In this document: positions 1 to 11,666 of the stretch, in pieces
Layout of the letters: each line of letters opens with the position of its first letter
Position numbering within the stretch: the stretch's first letter is position 1
Source: Phymatolithon calcareum
Taxonomy: Eukaryota; Rhodophyta; Florideophyceae; Hapalidiales
Direction: 5' to 3'
Length of the DNA stretch: 64,000 bases
NCBI GenBank assembly: GCA_977006965.1
Contig: OZ345354.1
Coordinates: 62,001-126,000 of the forward strand
Position numbers and translations under genes: made by a program
Notes under the pieces: model-generated
The model's database searches: none
The model's input: the letters and a program-made list of their open reading frames with translations, nothing else
Told to the model about the DNA's origin: nothing

Positions 1-101
1 CAGCCTATCAGGCGGAGTTGGTGTAAGGACCACGCGGTCGCGAGAGACGGTGTCGTCAACGCCCGATGCGTTGATGATGACGACGTTCTTCGCCGAGGTC
101 T

Positions 102-1253
102 TTACGACTCGATAGGGCCCAGCTGCCTCGCGCAGTATGAAGACAAACTTTCCGGGGCAGAGTCTTCTGCGGAAGGTCTCACGGCCTTGTAGAAGTTGGC
201 TTTGTACCGTGCTTGGGCGCGACGGATATTTCCGTCTGCAGTGGCCATGAGGGCCTTAAGGCGCGCCAAAAATTGCTCTCGTTGCTGGCGAGGGTGGGTT
301 TCACCAGATGAGGCCACGTTTTGGATGGCAAAGTGCACCGGTGGTTGACTGACTGTGAGTTCAAGGGGACTGAAACCCGTGGCGCTATGAATCTGGGTAT
401 TGTACCCGTACGACAGCGCGTCTGCGAAGCGATCCCAGTCGTCAAGGTGCTCTGCCACGTACGCGCGCAAGGCCGCGTGTATGGTGCGTTTGCATCGTTC
501 CGCTTGGCCGTTAGTCTGCGGATGGTAAGCCGCAGTGATTAGGTTCAGAATTCCTAGGGTCTGGCAAACGGCCTGAAAGTGCTTGGATGCGAACTACTGG
601 CCATTGTCCGACAAAAGGTACACCGGCGGTCCGTAAGCGAATACCCAGTGGTTACAGAAAGCCGAAGCCACTGCGTGGGCCGTTGTGGACTTGAGCGGGA
701 CTGCTCGCGTGAGCTTTGAATAGCGGTCCGTGATGACCAACAAGTTCTTGTGCCCGTCTTTGGTCTTGCAGAACGGACCGAGGATGTCAATAGAGACAAA
801 CTCCAAAGGCTCGGATGCAGGGAACAGCTTCAACCACTGACTGTGGCGGCGGAGCTTTACGCGCTCCTTTGCGCATGGGATGCATGATTTCACCATGCAT
901 ACAACGTCAAGGGCCATGGACGGCCAGTAGAATTCTCGGCGCAAGATCTGGTACATTCGAGTAGTGCCGGGATGGCCCGCACGCCGCGCGTAATGTGCCA
1001 AGTGCAACACACGGGGCCTCAGTGCCGGGAGAGCAACGATCTGGTGTAAAAGGTTAATGGGAGCGACCCGCTTGAACCTGGGCGACCGCCCGTCGTCCAC
1101 CTTTGGCGCGAGTACGCAGCACCAGGGGTCGGCAGACTGGGCCTCGATGTACTCTCCGATCGAGATTGGGCTGTGGTCCGTTGCTTCGACGACTGTCGCA
1201 ACCAGTAAAGCTGGTGGGGCCAAGTCTTCTGCGAAGGAGGGGAAGTCGTCCAC
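102..1253 (-). pseudogene. Ty3/gypsy integrase, interrupted by one TAG
   Basis: The frame from 1253 to 594 carries the HHCC zinc-binding module (an H-x-H-type start around HYARRAGHPG and the pair CIPC) and the first two catalytic aspartates, in SIDILGPF and LLSDNG. A TAG at 594-596 falls directly after the DNGQ motif. The same frame stays open beyond it and contains the HPQTNGQAER motif with the catalytic glutamate, continuing to 102 through the C-terminal region. All of the D,D-35-E triad is therefore present but split by one nonsense codon. Integrase inserts the cDNA copy into the host genome. No chromodomain is visible before the window edge. Confidence 0.85.
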
Positions 1254-1441
1254 CCATTCAAAGTCGCCTTGATCCGGTGGGTCACATGTTTGCCTCTTTC
1301 CGATCGCGGTTTCAACTGCTAGGCAGGGAATGTCCAGATCTGGTCCGAATGGACAATCGCCGTACGTGGGTAAGCGCGAGATGGTGTCGGCGATCGTATT
1401 CTCGGCGCTTTTATTTTAATGCACCTTGAAGCTATGCCCCA

Positions 1442-2909
1442 TCAAAACGATGCGCCAACGTGCGAGGCGATTTGACCCATCCGCGGGGCTGAAAATCCAG
1501 CGGAGCGCCTGGTGATCGGTAAACAGATCAAACTCCTCCAATTAGAGGTACGGTTGGAGGATCTGTACGGCACATATGATGGCCAGGCATTCCTTCTCGC
1601 CCGCAGAGTAGTTTTTCTCTGCTGTTCGGAGCTATCGACTCCAGAAGCCCAGCGGGTATCGTTTACCGTCTTCGTTTGTTTGAAAGAGCAAACAGCCAAT
1701 CTGATGGACGCAGGCATCTGTATCGACCGAGTAGCGCAAACCCCGACGGGGCAACCACAGAACGGGCGGGGAAGCTAATGCTTTCTTCAAGAGGCCAAAC
1801 GCGGCCAAGCGGCGATCGTCAAACACGGGGAGCGAGGACCCTGCTCCTTCTTTAAGAGCTCCGTGAGCGGAGCTGCTACACGTGCAAAGTTCGGAATGAA
1901 ACGTCGGTGGACGTTGCAAAGTCCAAGGAAAGAGCGGGGCTCCGACTGGCTAGTCGGGACTTTGCGCCCATGGATGGCGTCGGTGTTTGCGGTTCGCCAC
2001 CTCAAGAAGGTCTGGCCGGATTATATGGCCCAAGTAGTTGACCGAACGGTCAAAGAAGGTGCACTTCTTCAGCTTCAGTGACAGTCCGGCCGCTTTCAGC
2101 GCGCACAGTATCTCCTTGACGTGTCGTAGGTGGTCGTCGAATGAAGACGAAAAGACAATGAAGTCGTCGATGTACACCAGGCACGACTGCCATTTAAAGC
2201 GAGCGAGAATTTTGTCGATAGTGCGTTGGAACGTGGCCGGGGCGTTGGTCAGGCTGAAGGGCATTTTCTTGATTCGGAAGGTTCCGCTGTGACAGGTGAA
2301 TGTCGTTTTGTCGCGGTCTTCGTCGCGAATGGGAATCTGCCAGAACCCCCAGTTGCAGTCCAGAGTCGTGAAGAACTTGGCGTCGCCCAGGGAGTCGATG
2401 CACTCATCCATAAGCGGTAGAGGATACGAGTCCTTCATGGACAGGGCATTCAGGCGCCTGTAATCCACGCAGAAGCGCCACCGTCCGTCTGGTTTAGGGA
2501 CAATGACAACCGGGGAGGACCACTCGGACGCTCCGGACTCGACGACATCCAAGCGGAACATTTCCTGCACTTCGGTCTTCTCGACCTACCAGGCCTTATG
2601 CCCCGCGCGGTGGGACGACAGACGCATGGGTCGAGCACCATCCTGAAGATCGATTCGGTGTTCGGTGACCTTCACGATTCCCAGATGGCCCTGCCACATG
2701 TCCTCGAACTCGCAAAGCAGATCGTGGACTTGGGCTTGTTCGTCGTCCGACAGGTGGTCCAAGCTAACGTCATCCACCGTCACCCGCTCGCACGCGGCGG
2801 GCAACTCCGGGACCCGTGCCGCGAGTCTGGTCTGGGCTTCGTCATCAGCTAAGGCCTGTGCGAGGCCAGGACGCACAGGTACTGCGGGTTCCGGTTGCCG
2901 GGGGGCCAA
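1442..2909 (-). pseudogene. Ty3/gypsy reverse transcriptase and RNase H, frameshifted
   Basis: The best preserved block is 2570-1950, which holds the RT palm motifs: FCVDYRRLN, the first catalytic Asp in TTLDCNWGFWQI, and the YIDD box (about residues 133-136). A TAG at 2586-2588 separates this block from the in-frame upstream segment 2909-2586, which is the protease-RT linker. After the palm the frame shifts near 2010 (RT thumb in 2005-1787) and again near 1850 (RNase H in 1919-1632). RNase H itself contains a TAG at 1632-1634 and a further stop. The enzyme copies element RNA into DNA; this copy cannot make it. Confidence 0.85.
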
Positions 2910-3789
2910 TTTTGACCGTGAATATTTTCGTCGGGGCCGGTATCGCCAAAGCCAGGATTTCGTGTTTCGCGAGTGTCACATCCGCGGACGAAAAGTTGGC
3001 GACCAAGATCTTAAAAGGCACGAGCGGTTTAAGGTCAACTAGGCCGTTGACCACACTAACTCGCTTCTTCAAGTACAAATGCGGAGCCGGAGCAAGGACT
3101 CTGGTGCTGGAGGCACCGCATACTACCTCAACAGTCGCTTCAGTCCCGCCCGGAATAACCCTTCGTCGTGCTACTCGCAATTTTGCAGACGGCGAGGGAC
3201 TGTCTCTCACGAATGGGGTCTCTGATGTTGACCGGTCGCTTGGGACCCTTTGGGGGCTGCGCGTGATCGTAACCCTTGTTCCGTCCTCCAACTCGATTAG
3301 ATTTCCCCGAGGCCGCACTTGCTTCACGTGTCTGTCGATGAACGTGCAGCCCAAGAGGTCATCGGCTCCGAGTTGCCGTACGACAGCGAATGGTTGTCGC
3401 ACGGAGTACGACGCGATCTTGACTGTTAAGGTCACAATACCCATGGTATCCAGGCGGTGATTTGAAGCAGACGCCAAGTTGACGATATCACAGCTGTCGT
3501 CACACAAAGCGAGTACCGGCGGTGGAAGGAGGTCCGCGCGTACTAAGTTAGGCCCGGCTCCGGTGTCCAACACCGTGAGCATTGGTCGTAAGGACCGTGA
3601 ATCGAGACCTATGGAGGCCTCTATCTTGTAATTGTGTGCCGAAAGGAAGAACACCTGAGACAGATGGTACTGCGAGGTGGACAGCCAGCTCGGGAGTCCA
3701 AACGGCCCGGACGGGATAACCGAAGTCGAGTCTACTTCATTCGGAGGCTTGCGCGGTGGCCTCAAGGGCTCACTGCGCATCCCGCCCAC
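2845..3789 (-). pseudogene. Ty3/gypsy aspartic protease segment
   Basis: A 314-residue open stretch contains the retropepsin active-site motif VLDTGAGPNLV, preceded by the hydrophobic strand expected before the catalytic Asp and followed about 70 residues later by ADDLLG, which fits the flap and C-terminal part. The protease would cut the gag-pol polyprotein. The segment lies in a different frame from the zinc-knuckle segment upstream (overlap 3762-3789) and from the reverse transcriptase downstream. Some of these shifts may once have been a gag-pol frameshift signal, but with the other damage I read them as decay. Confidence 0.75.
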
Positions 3790-4217
3790 CAGTTTTCCTG
3801 AGAAAAGTTCGATTCCGAGCTCTCGGCCGGTACACGCCTTTGTTCGTTCTTCACCATGGCGACTCCTTTTGCCGAGCGCTGTACTTGCCGTAGACCACCT
3901 GGAGGACCCATAGGCCGTGGAAAAACTATGGGGCCTGTCTCGTTCGGATTCGCGACCAGTACGTCTCCAATCGTCTCTAGCCCTGCGGTCACCGTTGGTG
4001 CAGCGCCTAGGCGGCGCATCTCCTGCTGCTGGTGCGGTTGCAGGAATTTGAAGTTCTCAGCCCGGAGGACGGCGAAGTTCGGGTCTTGAGCCGGACGGTC
4101 CCGATGGGGGCAATGCGGGCGCCGGTGTCCTATGCCAAGGCAGCAGTAGCAAACGTCAAACTGGGCTTGTGGAGGATTCACCCACCCTGGACGAGCAGGC
4201 TTCGTTGCCGAGGGCAC
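3762..4217 (-). pseudogene. C-terminal gag segment with CCHC zinc knuckle
   Basis: The segment encodes CYCCLGIGHRRPHC, an exact C-x2-C-x4-H-x4-C retroviral zinc knuckle that binds element RNA in the nucleocapsid. It overlaps the end of the long gag frame (4178) but lies in another frame, so a frameshift near 4200 separates the gag core from its knuckle. The C-terminal half is rich in Pro, Gly and Gln with no other recognisable motif. Confidence 0.75.
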
Positions 4218-6241
4218 CTGCGCGCCGATGACCGGTGAACGGTCTGGTGCCCCCTTCCGTCGGGGTTGTCGAAACCTGGGGGGTTAGGATCTCGACTGAA
4301 CAGATGACATTCATGGCAGCCCGGTGGGAACACTTGGTCGTAACGAGTATCGACCGACGGATCATCGGGGCACCAATCGTGTCTTGGAGTCTGCCCAGCA
4401 GCGAACACCGGCTGGCCGGGCCCTAGCTGACGGGGCTCTCCGCAGTAAGATTGGGCTGGATCGTCTTGGGGCCAGATCGCCATGGCCCGGCTAGGCCGCG
4501 TGCGTTTCCCGAGGAGGGCACGGTGTGAGTCCCCAAGGGCCTGCGCCCGCCTGACGAACTCGTCGAAAGACACCCCTCCCCTCTGCGACTTTTTGCTCAG
4601 GGTGACCGGCCTGATGTCTGCCTGTGTCCCGAGGATGAATCGAGTGATTAGCTGGTTCTCCGAGAACACGTTTCCGCATTGGCGCGCAGAGTCACGGAGC
4701 CGTAGTCCAAATGCTCGCTCATTCTCCTTGTTCCCCTGCGACAAGCCGTCGAACTCGGCCACGGCGGCGATAATGACCTTCTCAGTCGCAAGCGCCTTGA
4801 GAAGGAGTTGGACCGCTTCCGGATACGACGAGAATCCTTTGAGTCGAGATGTTCCAAGGCCATTGTAAGAGTCGAATTGTCGCCTGGCCCCTCCGGTCAG
4901 GTATTTCAACATCAGGCGGACTGCTGCGCCTTCGGGAATATCATTGTCATCGCACGTGGTCTTGAACGCCGAGAGGAATTGGAGGACCTCGATGGGTCGC
5001 TTACCCGAAAAAGTGTGGCTCGCCATAGAATGGCTTGTAAGCCTCTGGAATTGACCAATCATGGCCGAAAACTTGGCCCCGGAGCCTTGGCTGGTGTTCA
5101 AGAGGCGGTAGCGCCGATAAGACAGGGCCTCATTAAAGCTCTCGTGGAAGCACTTGAGCTCCTTGAGGCCGCGGTACTTGGGGCCCTTGCACCTCGATGA
5201 ACGTTCAGTCTCCTCGCCCCTTTCTCGGTGGGCTCGATGTGTCCTTCTCTCAGTACTACGCGCCCTCCGGCGAGGGTGCCGACGGTCTACAAGTTCGCCG
5301 CGCTTCCCTATGGAGCTGCTTCCGTCCGACCGGGAACCGGACCACGACGAGGAGGAGTCTTCCGACGAGCTTTGAGAGCCGTCACGCGACCCGGGCTCCA
5401 TTTGGAGCGAAAACGGATTGGGCTCGTTAATGACCGGTTTCTGGTCGTCGTCGGTGTAACGGTGTCTCATCCGAGACGCCGGTTCCGCCTCGTAGAGGCG
5501 ACGTGTTTCGACTTGATCTTTGAACGCTGCCAGTTCGGCCTGCACGGCGGCGACCCGCCCGTCAACAGACGCGACTGCGTCATGAATGTCGAAATGAGTC
5601 GCTCGCTCAGCGAGGCGTCCTTCGAGCTCCAAAGTCATGGATTGCATAATATTTTCTTGGATGACTGCGCAGCGGCTTTGGATTGCCTCGGGCAGCTTGG
5701 CATCGATCGCCGCATTGACCGTCTCTTCGATTGTCGACGGAAGCTCCCTCGTTGGGGAAGAAAGCTGCGCGATCGCGGCCACCAGTTCCTCGGAGTTCCT
5801 GGGAGCGACCATATTGGACTCGGCCTTCCCGATCCTTCCCGGAGCTGCATCCAGCTCCGATCGGGGGACTCCGGTGTCCGACTGATCACGATTGGTACTT
5901 CGGGGGACGTTGGCGCTTACTTGAGCGCTGGCGCCTTCATCGCCCCGGGGGGCATCTTGAGATGCCCTCAGGCCTGGACGGTCGGCCGGCGCACTAGCGG
6001 ATGTCTCCACCGGCGCCGATCGCGGCCCAACGAGCGTAGGGTCAAAGTTGCCGCGGGCCGTCCACACGGACGAATCGTCTTCGTCGTCAAGGGCGCCACG
6101 CGGCACCGACTCTGGCCGAACAGGGGCCGAATTGGGGGTAGCAGCTGATCGGCCGTACCGAGCCTCGATCTCTTTAGCTCGCAGCTCAGAAGCTCGGGTG
6201 GAGCGGGTTCGCGGAACCTCGTCGGTCATGTTGTCTAGCAA
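4178..6241 (-). pseudogene. Ty3/gypsy gag, long open frame of 687 residues
   Basis: This is the capsid protein of the element. The N-terminal third is acidic, Pro/Ser-rich and low complexity. About residues 150-255 are predicted to be helical or coiled coil, with repeated Ala/Glu/Leu heptads. About 275-345 are rich in Ser, Asp and Arg. About 400-520 resemble the retrotransposon gag domain, including SHTFSGKRPIEVLQFL. The last residues after about 4205 are out of frame with the zinc knuckle, so the natural C-terminus is lost. The start ATG at 6239-6241 is the first after the candidate primer-binding site. A 306-residue frame on the opposite strand (5228-6148) is a shadow of this gene. Confidence 0.75.
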
Positions 6242-6368
6242 GAATGTGGAGATCTGCGTTCCTTGTTTTCCCCCAGTGCTTGGGGTCTTGGTAAGGTAGA
6301 TCTGCCGAAGGATTGCGAGCAGTTGCGAACCGTTCTAGGTCGGGAGACCACTTGTGGTAGCGTACATC

Positions 6369-6383
6369 GGCGGATCGACGCCA
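6369..6383 (-). promoter_or_regulatory. Candidate primer-binding site of the first gypsy element
   Basis: On the minus strand the element reads TGGCGTCGATCCGCC about 130 bases before gag. It starts with TGG, so it could pair with a tRNA 3' end reading GGCGGATCGACGCCA. I see no LTR-type CA directly before it, so the assignment is tentative. Confidence 0.3.
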
Positions 6384-6399
6384 CTAGGTAGTTCAGGAA

Positions 6400-9300
6400 C
6401 GGTGGGCCGTTGAGGCCGTGCAAGGCTCCAGCGATTGGTCTCTCCCGATGGAGGATAGTGGCAGAGCAAACAACAAAATACACACACGGACTTGGGGTCC
6501 AATCGCAAGAGGACACCATCGTCCGTACGCAGACACAGGGGCGAGGGTCCTAGGACCGAGGCTTGACCGACGGCGTAGAGTCGAGTGTGTACGCGAGGCC
6601 TTCCCTAAGGCGAAAGGTCCGCGAAAGTTGGAACTGAAAACGGTCGATCGGGACCAAACACGGGTTGTCACTTTTACTGAGGGCTGGCGGCCAAAAGCCC
6701 GCCATATACTACCAAATCGGTCTTATCATACCAGAAATAAACCTAAACGGAGTGGACGACGGAGTCGAGGGCACAGTGTGTAAGCCTATGTGGGCTGTAA
6801 TGGTCGGAGAAAAGCAAGGCCTCAGGGCCACCCATCCATACTACTACAATACTCACGAAGGGAGTATCTATTTAGGGTGGATCTGTGTTGTCGAAAGTAA
6901 GAAAATCGTTCAATCTTTGATTGAATGTGCAACAGAAACTATCTACTATGGACCTCAATGTCGGACGAAGTTCAATAGAAACAAAAGACGTAAGTCGCCG
7001 AATGGTGGAAGACAACTTACGTCCTGTTTTACGAAATCTCAATATAATGTAAAGAGGAACCGCTGCCCTGGTACGCACCTGATGCACTACTCATGGACTT
7101 TGATTGCTCTTAAACTCAGACCTTCCTCTAAAACTGAAGAAATCAGCAGTAGTATGTCTGTTTTACAGATTTTGATATGCAGTACATGTGGTTCAGTGAG
7201 GTCTTTCTGATCAAAGATACTATATAGGCGCCCGTTTCGTAACTACACTTCCTCTGCAAAATATTGTTCCTTTGTAAAAGAGAACAAAACAAAAACGCTG
7301 GCGATGCCTCACATTGAGTCGAGGAGGCACCCCGCTGTGAGCAACCTTTAATGGGAAGTGGAGGGTTGTGACTCTCACCCGTATCATATCCAAGCAGTGC
7401 CAAGTAATTTAGCTCAGCAGAGATCCCAGGCTTACGAAAAGCTATAGATTGTACATCCACACTTGCAAATCCCCGTGAATTTGGTACTCCTCAAAAGGAA
7501 TAATTTCTTACTCACAAATCACTTCACTGTGCTCATTTGTGGAATAGCTAAAAGCGTCTCAAATTGTACTTCCAAAAATGCTCAAATAGTCCTGGACAAG
7601 TCACTTCTGGGATCCCAGACCTATGGCATTGAACGGTATTCACTATGCGAAGAGGGGTCTTCTGCGTGTGGTGAAGAGGAGACTTCGCCTTCTATTCAGT
7701 TAATTTTAACTTAGAGGAGCTCAGAGGGCCCGCACTTCAACCTATTGATAGTCGTGCAGTGTAAGAAGGAAAAACATTTAAGCTATTGGCGTTCTGTGAG
7801 TGCATCTATGACATAACCAGTAGAATGTCATGCTAGCATATTACAAAACATTTAATTGTCGTTCACAGCAGAAAAAACCTTCCTTCCAAGATATGGACCT
7901 TTTGAATATCCTCGGGGAATTCGGCTTTCCATTTCAATCTGGTTTTCTGTTAATGGACGTGGGACACTAAAGATTGGTGGAGATAAAGTATATGCCCAAC
8001 TGAGCGTAGAAGTGCAGGCAATGATTATCCTGAAGACTTTGGAAACGATAGAATTATGGAGGGTATCAGGTTTGAAATTCAAAGGAAAGTTCTATCTGCA
8101 AGCACGGTATAACGGCACCGGCAGTGTGAAAGAAGACCTGTCTCTCTTGAGCACTGTGGTCCAGGAGAATTTGAAATAATTAGGGATGATATTCTATCCT
8201 GCTTATGTGGGGACTTTCGTAATGATAAGCTGGAGGAACGAGCATCCATCATCTAGTTTCAACCTACAAAAAGTACTAGCCAAAGAAATCCTAAGGGCGT
8301 AGGATGAAAAGCTGCCAACGCTCAATCATGGAAAAATCCCTTTCAAAATGAAAAAGTGAGTTTCCGCTAAATGAGCAACCGTAAATGGTTTTGTAACACA
8401 TCATGGGCAGACTGAGATGCCCACCTCAGAGAGAATGATCATAGAGCCTATTACGGAACCAGCCCGATGACTCATATTTCCATGAACGTCCGGAAAAAAT
8501 TAGGCTCTATATCGATAGTTACGCTTGTGACACAGAATGTTGATAAACTCTTCCCTTCAGTCTCATAGATGGAACGCAAAACGATTCCGTAGTGCTCAAA
8601 GGAGTGCAAATCATCACAAACACAATGCAACCTTCCTCGCCCATATCGTCTTTCATATTTTTCTTTTACATTCGCAGAATTTAACGATGCACTCCTGGAC
8701 GGCATAGTGGAAATTGTCTGTTCAAAAACAGACCGCTAGGGTGGGTAAACTGTTCACTTGCTTGTAAATAGACACAGCTAACTATCTAATCCCATCTTGA
8801 TTCACACGGAGAATCAAGCGGACGTATGTTACTAAGGTGACAATTGGAAAAGCCATCCACGAAGTAATCAAAGTTCAACAGTCATCGTCACATCTCTCAA
8901 AAGATTACACATGCGATTGACGAAAGAGGCAAAATACATAGATCATGGGAGCAGAAGAAGAAGCGATGTGAAAGAGAACAAAGAAGATGCGGGTCGCAGT
9001 CGAGTCCGACGTCTATGCAGAGAGTAGAAAAGAAAGTAGGTGTCGACCTCTACCCTATTCAAAAACGGTCCATGGGCGAGCTGCGCGGAAGGGATTTCCA
9101 TGCCGAGAAATCCAGCCGGCACCAGTGTGGGTGTGGGTTGTAACTCCGGAGTGCTCAAGGTCGGGAGTAGGGAATGATATTCCCCTGTTGCGTCTTCAGT
9201 GTGACGGCGCATTGGACTGCTACAGAGCTAGCATTAGTCCCGCTAACAAGGACTGTTATTTTGAGACAATAGTGGTGAAATCTTGGCTGGAACGTCACGA

Positions 9301-9577
9301 TCGTCCCATTTCTCCATCGCATTTGGATCAAGGAGATATCAGATCCTATTGCCGTATCAAAAAGCCGGCTGTAGGCCGGGAAACGGGCATTGTATGAAGC
9401 TAATGCGAAATGAGCGAAAAACAAATATTTATATGAAACAAATATATGTGCTTTGATTGAGCAAAAACACAGAAAAATGTATGACATTGGTTGAAAACAC
9501 AGAGAGAAGGAATTGGTTTGACAGAAACACAGCATTAATTGTGCAGTTTGCATTGCGTAAATTCAGACCTTCCCGTT
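6400..9577. other. No recognised gene; presumed 5' LTR of the gypsy element then AT-rich spacer
   Basis: The first few hundred bases should contain the gypsy 5' LTR, whose outer end I cannot place. The rest is AT-rich. The longest frames, such as 107 codons at 7856-8179 plus, 136 codons at 8987-9397 plus and 132 codons at 9155-9553 minus, match no family I know and have no supporting context. I do not call them genes. Confidence 0.5.
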
Positions 9578-9585
9578 TGCAACTA

Positions 9586-9607
9586 CAGGGGGGTCGCTAT
9601 ATAGTGC
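9586..9607 (+). repeat. Left terminal inverted repeat of the pogo-like element
   Basis: It starts CAGGGGGG and ends TATAGTGC, directly after TA at 9584-9585. It is the inverse of 11643-11666. Confidence 0.9.
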
Positions 9608-9733
9608 TACATCGAACCAGACCAAAAAAATGCGCACTATCTAGGTTCCGCACAAAATGAAATTAACAGAAACTTTGAAAGCGTGGTTGCCGTGACGCCG
9701 AACGATGTTGCACTGAGAACGGGGAGAACGAGT

Positions 9734-11484
9734 TTACTGGCGTGTTTCATCTTCAGGACGCTTGTTGAACATCTCTGAGACTAGTAGCTGTCTCTGCTTA
9801 TAATTGTTCTTCATTCGAATAGCGTCTATGAATACTCGAAATGCTCGTTGAAGAAGACTACTAGCGTCGGGAAGGTTGCACAAAAACGCAGACTCTTGAA
9901 GAGGGCGAAACATGGTGTGCAAATCAGCGAGAGCTGGGGGAGATGCGATTACCGCAGAAACTTCTTCGTCTTCGCTCTCCTTGTCAGGTTCATGTGCGCT
10001 TTGAATTACAGGTTCCTCAAATACATCTGCAAAATCGGAAACGAAAGCCTCTTGAACGTCTATATCATCCTCCACCTCAAACCCACGCTCCACATCCTCG
10101 TGTCTGACGTCTTCGTCTATTTCAGCTCTGAGCGTGTCGTCATCTGGTAAACTGACTTTCAATTTACGCAGCATCTCGATGACGTCGCTGACATCTTTCG
10201 AGCGGGACAGATTAGTGATTCTACCATACCTAGCGTTCACATCAGTGCTTGCTGCCAGCGGCAAACAGTCCGATTTGACCCAGCAACGAGCTATCGTCAT
10301 TTGAGATACGGTCTCCCAAGACGACTGCACCAGTTTCGCGACGTCCAACATGTGTGGCGCATATCCTTCTGCTAGACCATTCATTCCACCAGCACGGTTC
10401 TTGTTCAGTTTGCGCCGCTCGGCTCGAGTTTCGATGTCCCGGATTATTTCACGCAGCATCTCGCGTCGGTATGCTTTCTTCCAGGCCGCAATAATTCCCA
10501 TGTCCATGGCTTGGTGCACAGCTGTTACATTGGGCGGCAAAGGAAGGACTATGACTTGACCACGGATGTCTTTCAATTCACTGTGCGAGCTGGCATTATC
10601 AACGATAAGAGCAACGTTTTCTGACGTCGTCTTTCGCACATGAGGTATAAAAACGTAGTTTAACCATTGCCGAAAGGTCACTGTGTTCGACCACGCCGTC
10701 TTGTTCGAGAAATAGGGAACGGGAGGCCTTCCGAGGCGAAAACAACGCGGATTCTTTGTCTTTCCAATGATGGCCATCGGCAGTTTTTGTGATCCATCCG
10801 CATTGGCGCAGACATAGGCGGTGATGCGGTCTTTGGCCGTCATTTGACGAGTTCCACGCAAAGTTTTCTTGTTTTCGTACTTAAGTATGTACATTCGGCG
10901 CGGTAACAACTTGTAGAAAAGACCAGTTTCGTCTACGTTATAGATGCAGTCGGCTTCAAACTGACGCAGCCTCTCGCGCAGCTCGGCCATGTCTTTCCCA
11001 GCAGCCTCTACATCAGTACCTCCAGCCTCACCGTGAAGCGCGATGGAATTGATACCGTGCCGCTTCACAAAGCTCACACACCAGCCCTTGGAAGCTGTGA
11101 AACGTTCGATTCGTCGACGGCTTTCGACGCTGATGTCATCGCGTTTCCAGATAGTTTCACGAATCATTAACGCGCGCGTCTTGATGACGTCTTGGGTGAC
11201 CGGGAGTTTTCCGCGACGCGCCAGCTCGACAAATCGAATCACTTCTCATCAATCTCGGGATGCAAACGGGGGCGCGCTGTTTTGCCTTTGAATGAAGCAT
11301 CATTCTCTTCAGCAGCGCGGATGAGTTGAGGGCCATCTTTTTTCAGCTTCGTGACGAATCGCCGAGAGACCCTGAACTTTTGGATAACTGCTGAGTAAGG
11401 AGAGCCTGTGTTCAGAATGCGAAGTGCTTCAAGCTTTTGTTGAAGAGTCAGCCGCGTTCTTTTCTGCCCTGCGTGCCCCATCAC
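9734..11484 (-). pseudogene. pogo-like transposase (CENP-B HTH plus DDE), one frameshift
   Basis: The N-terminal frame (11484-11239, 81 residues) is a helix-turn-helix of the CENP-B N-terminal/psq type, starting around RLTLQQKLEALRILN. The second frame (11242-9734, about 500 residues) continues with the CENP-B/Tc5 DNA-binding domain (VSFVKRHGI) and the DDE catalytic core: YNVDETGLFYK (first Asp) and LIVDNASSHSE (second Asp), followed by about 200 further residues with an acidic tail. The two frames meet at 11239-11242, where AAGTGA suggests loss of one base. The transposase would bind the inverted repeats and cut out the element. If the frameshift is real this copy is inactive, but one base is all that separates it from an intact gene of about 580 codons. 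Confidence 0.85.
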
Positions 11485-11642
11485 GGTCGACAGCAGTGAG
11501 ATGGTGAGATGGAGAGCTGAGGAGACGAAGAGAAGAATGTCGGCCAGGAATTCTTTGTAAGCAACTACACGTGTCTTTGATATGATAATCGTGCCAGCCC
11601 ATAATAAGTAGCACTAAGTAGAGGGTATCACTATATAACCCG

Positions 11643-11666
11643 GCACTATATAGCGACCCCCCCCTG
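11643..11666 (-). repeat. Right terminal inverted repeat of the pogo-like element
   Basis: It reads GCACTATATAGCGA followed by eight Cs and TG, then TA at 11667-11668. It matches the left end except for two extra C residues. Confidence 0.9.

Larger units (their letters stand above)
1..6400 (-). mobile_element. Ty3/gypsy LTR retrotransposon, degenerate, truncated by the window edge
   Basis: Read on the minus strand the order is gag, CCHC zinc knuckle, aspartic protease, reverse transcriptase, RNase H, integrase, which is the Ty3/gypsy (Metaviridae) order. Each domain is recognisable, but the frame is broken by several frameshifts and at least three in-frame stops, so the element is dead. The 3' LTR would lie left of position 1 and is not in the window, so LTR ends cannot be fixed by comparison. 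The right limit near 6400 is the candidate primer-binding site; the 5' LTR should continue to its right. Confidence 0.9.
9586..11666 (-). mobile_element. pogo/Tigger-like DNA transposon with TA target duplication
   Basis: The element begins CAGGGGGGTCGCTATATAGTGC (9586-9607) and ends with its inverted copy (11643-11666), which differs only in the number of Gs. It is flanked by TA at 9584-9585 and 11667-11668. Its length of 2,081 bp, the TA duplication, the CAG start and a single CENP-B/DDE-type transposase on the minus strand are all typical of the pogo branch of Tc1/mariner. The termini are nearly perfect, so the insertion is fairly young. Confidence 0.9.

Noticed and set aside
5228-6148. 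306-codon plus-strand frame as a gene
   Set aside because: It is exactly antisense to the gypsy gag, has no recognisable domain, and its length follows from GC-rich codon use on the other strand.
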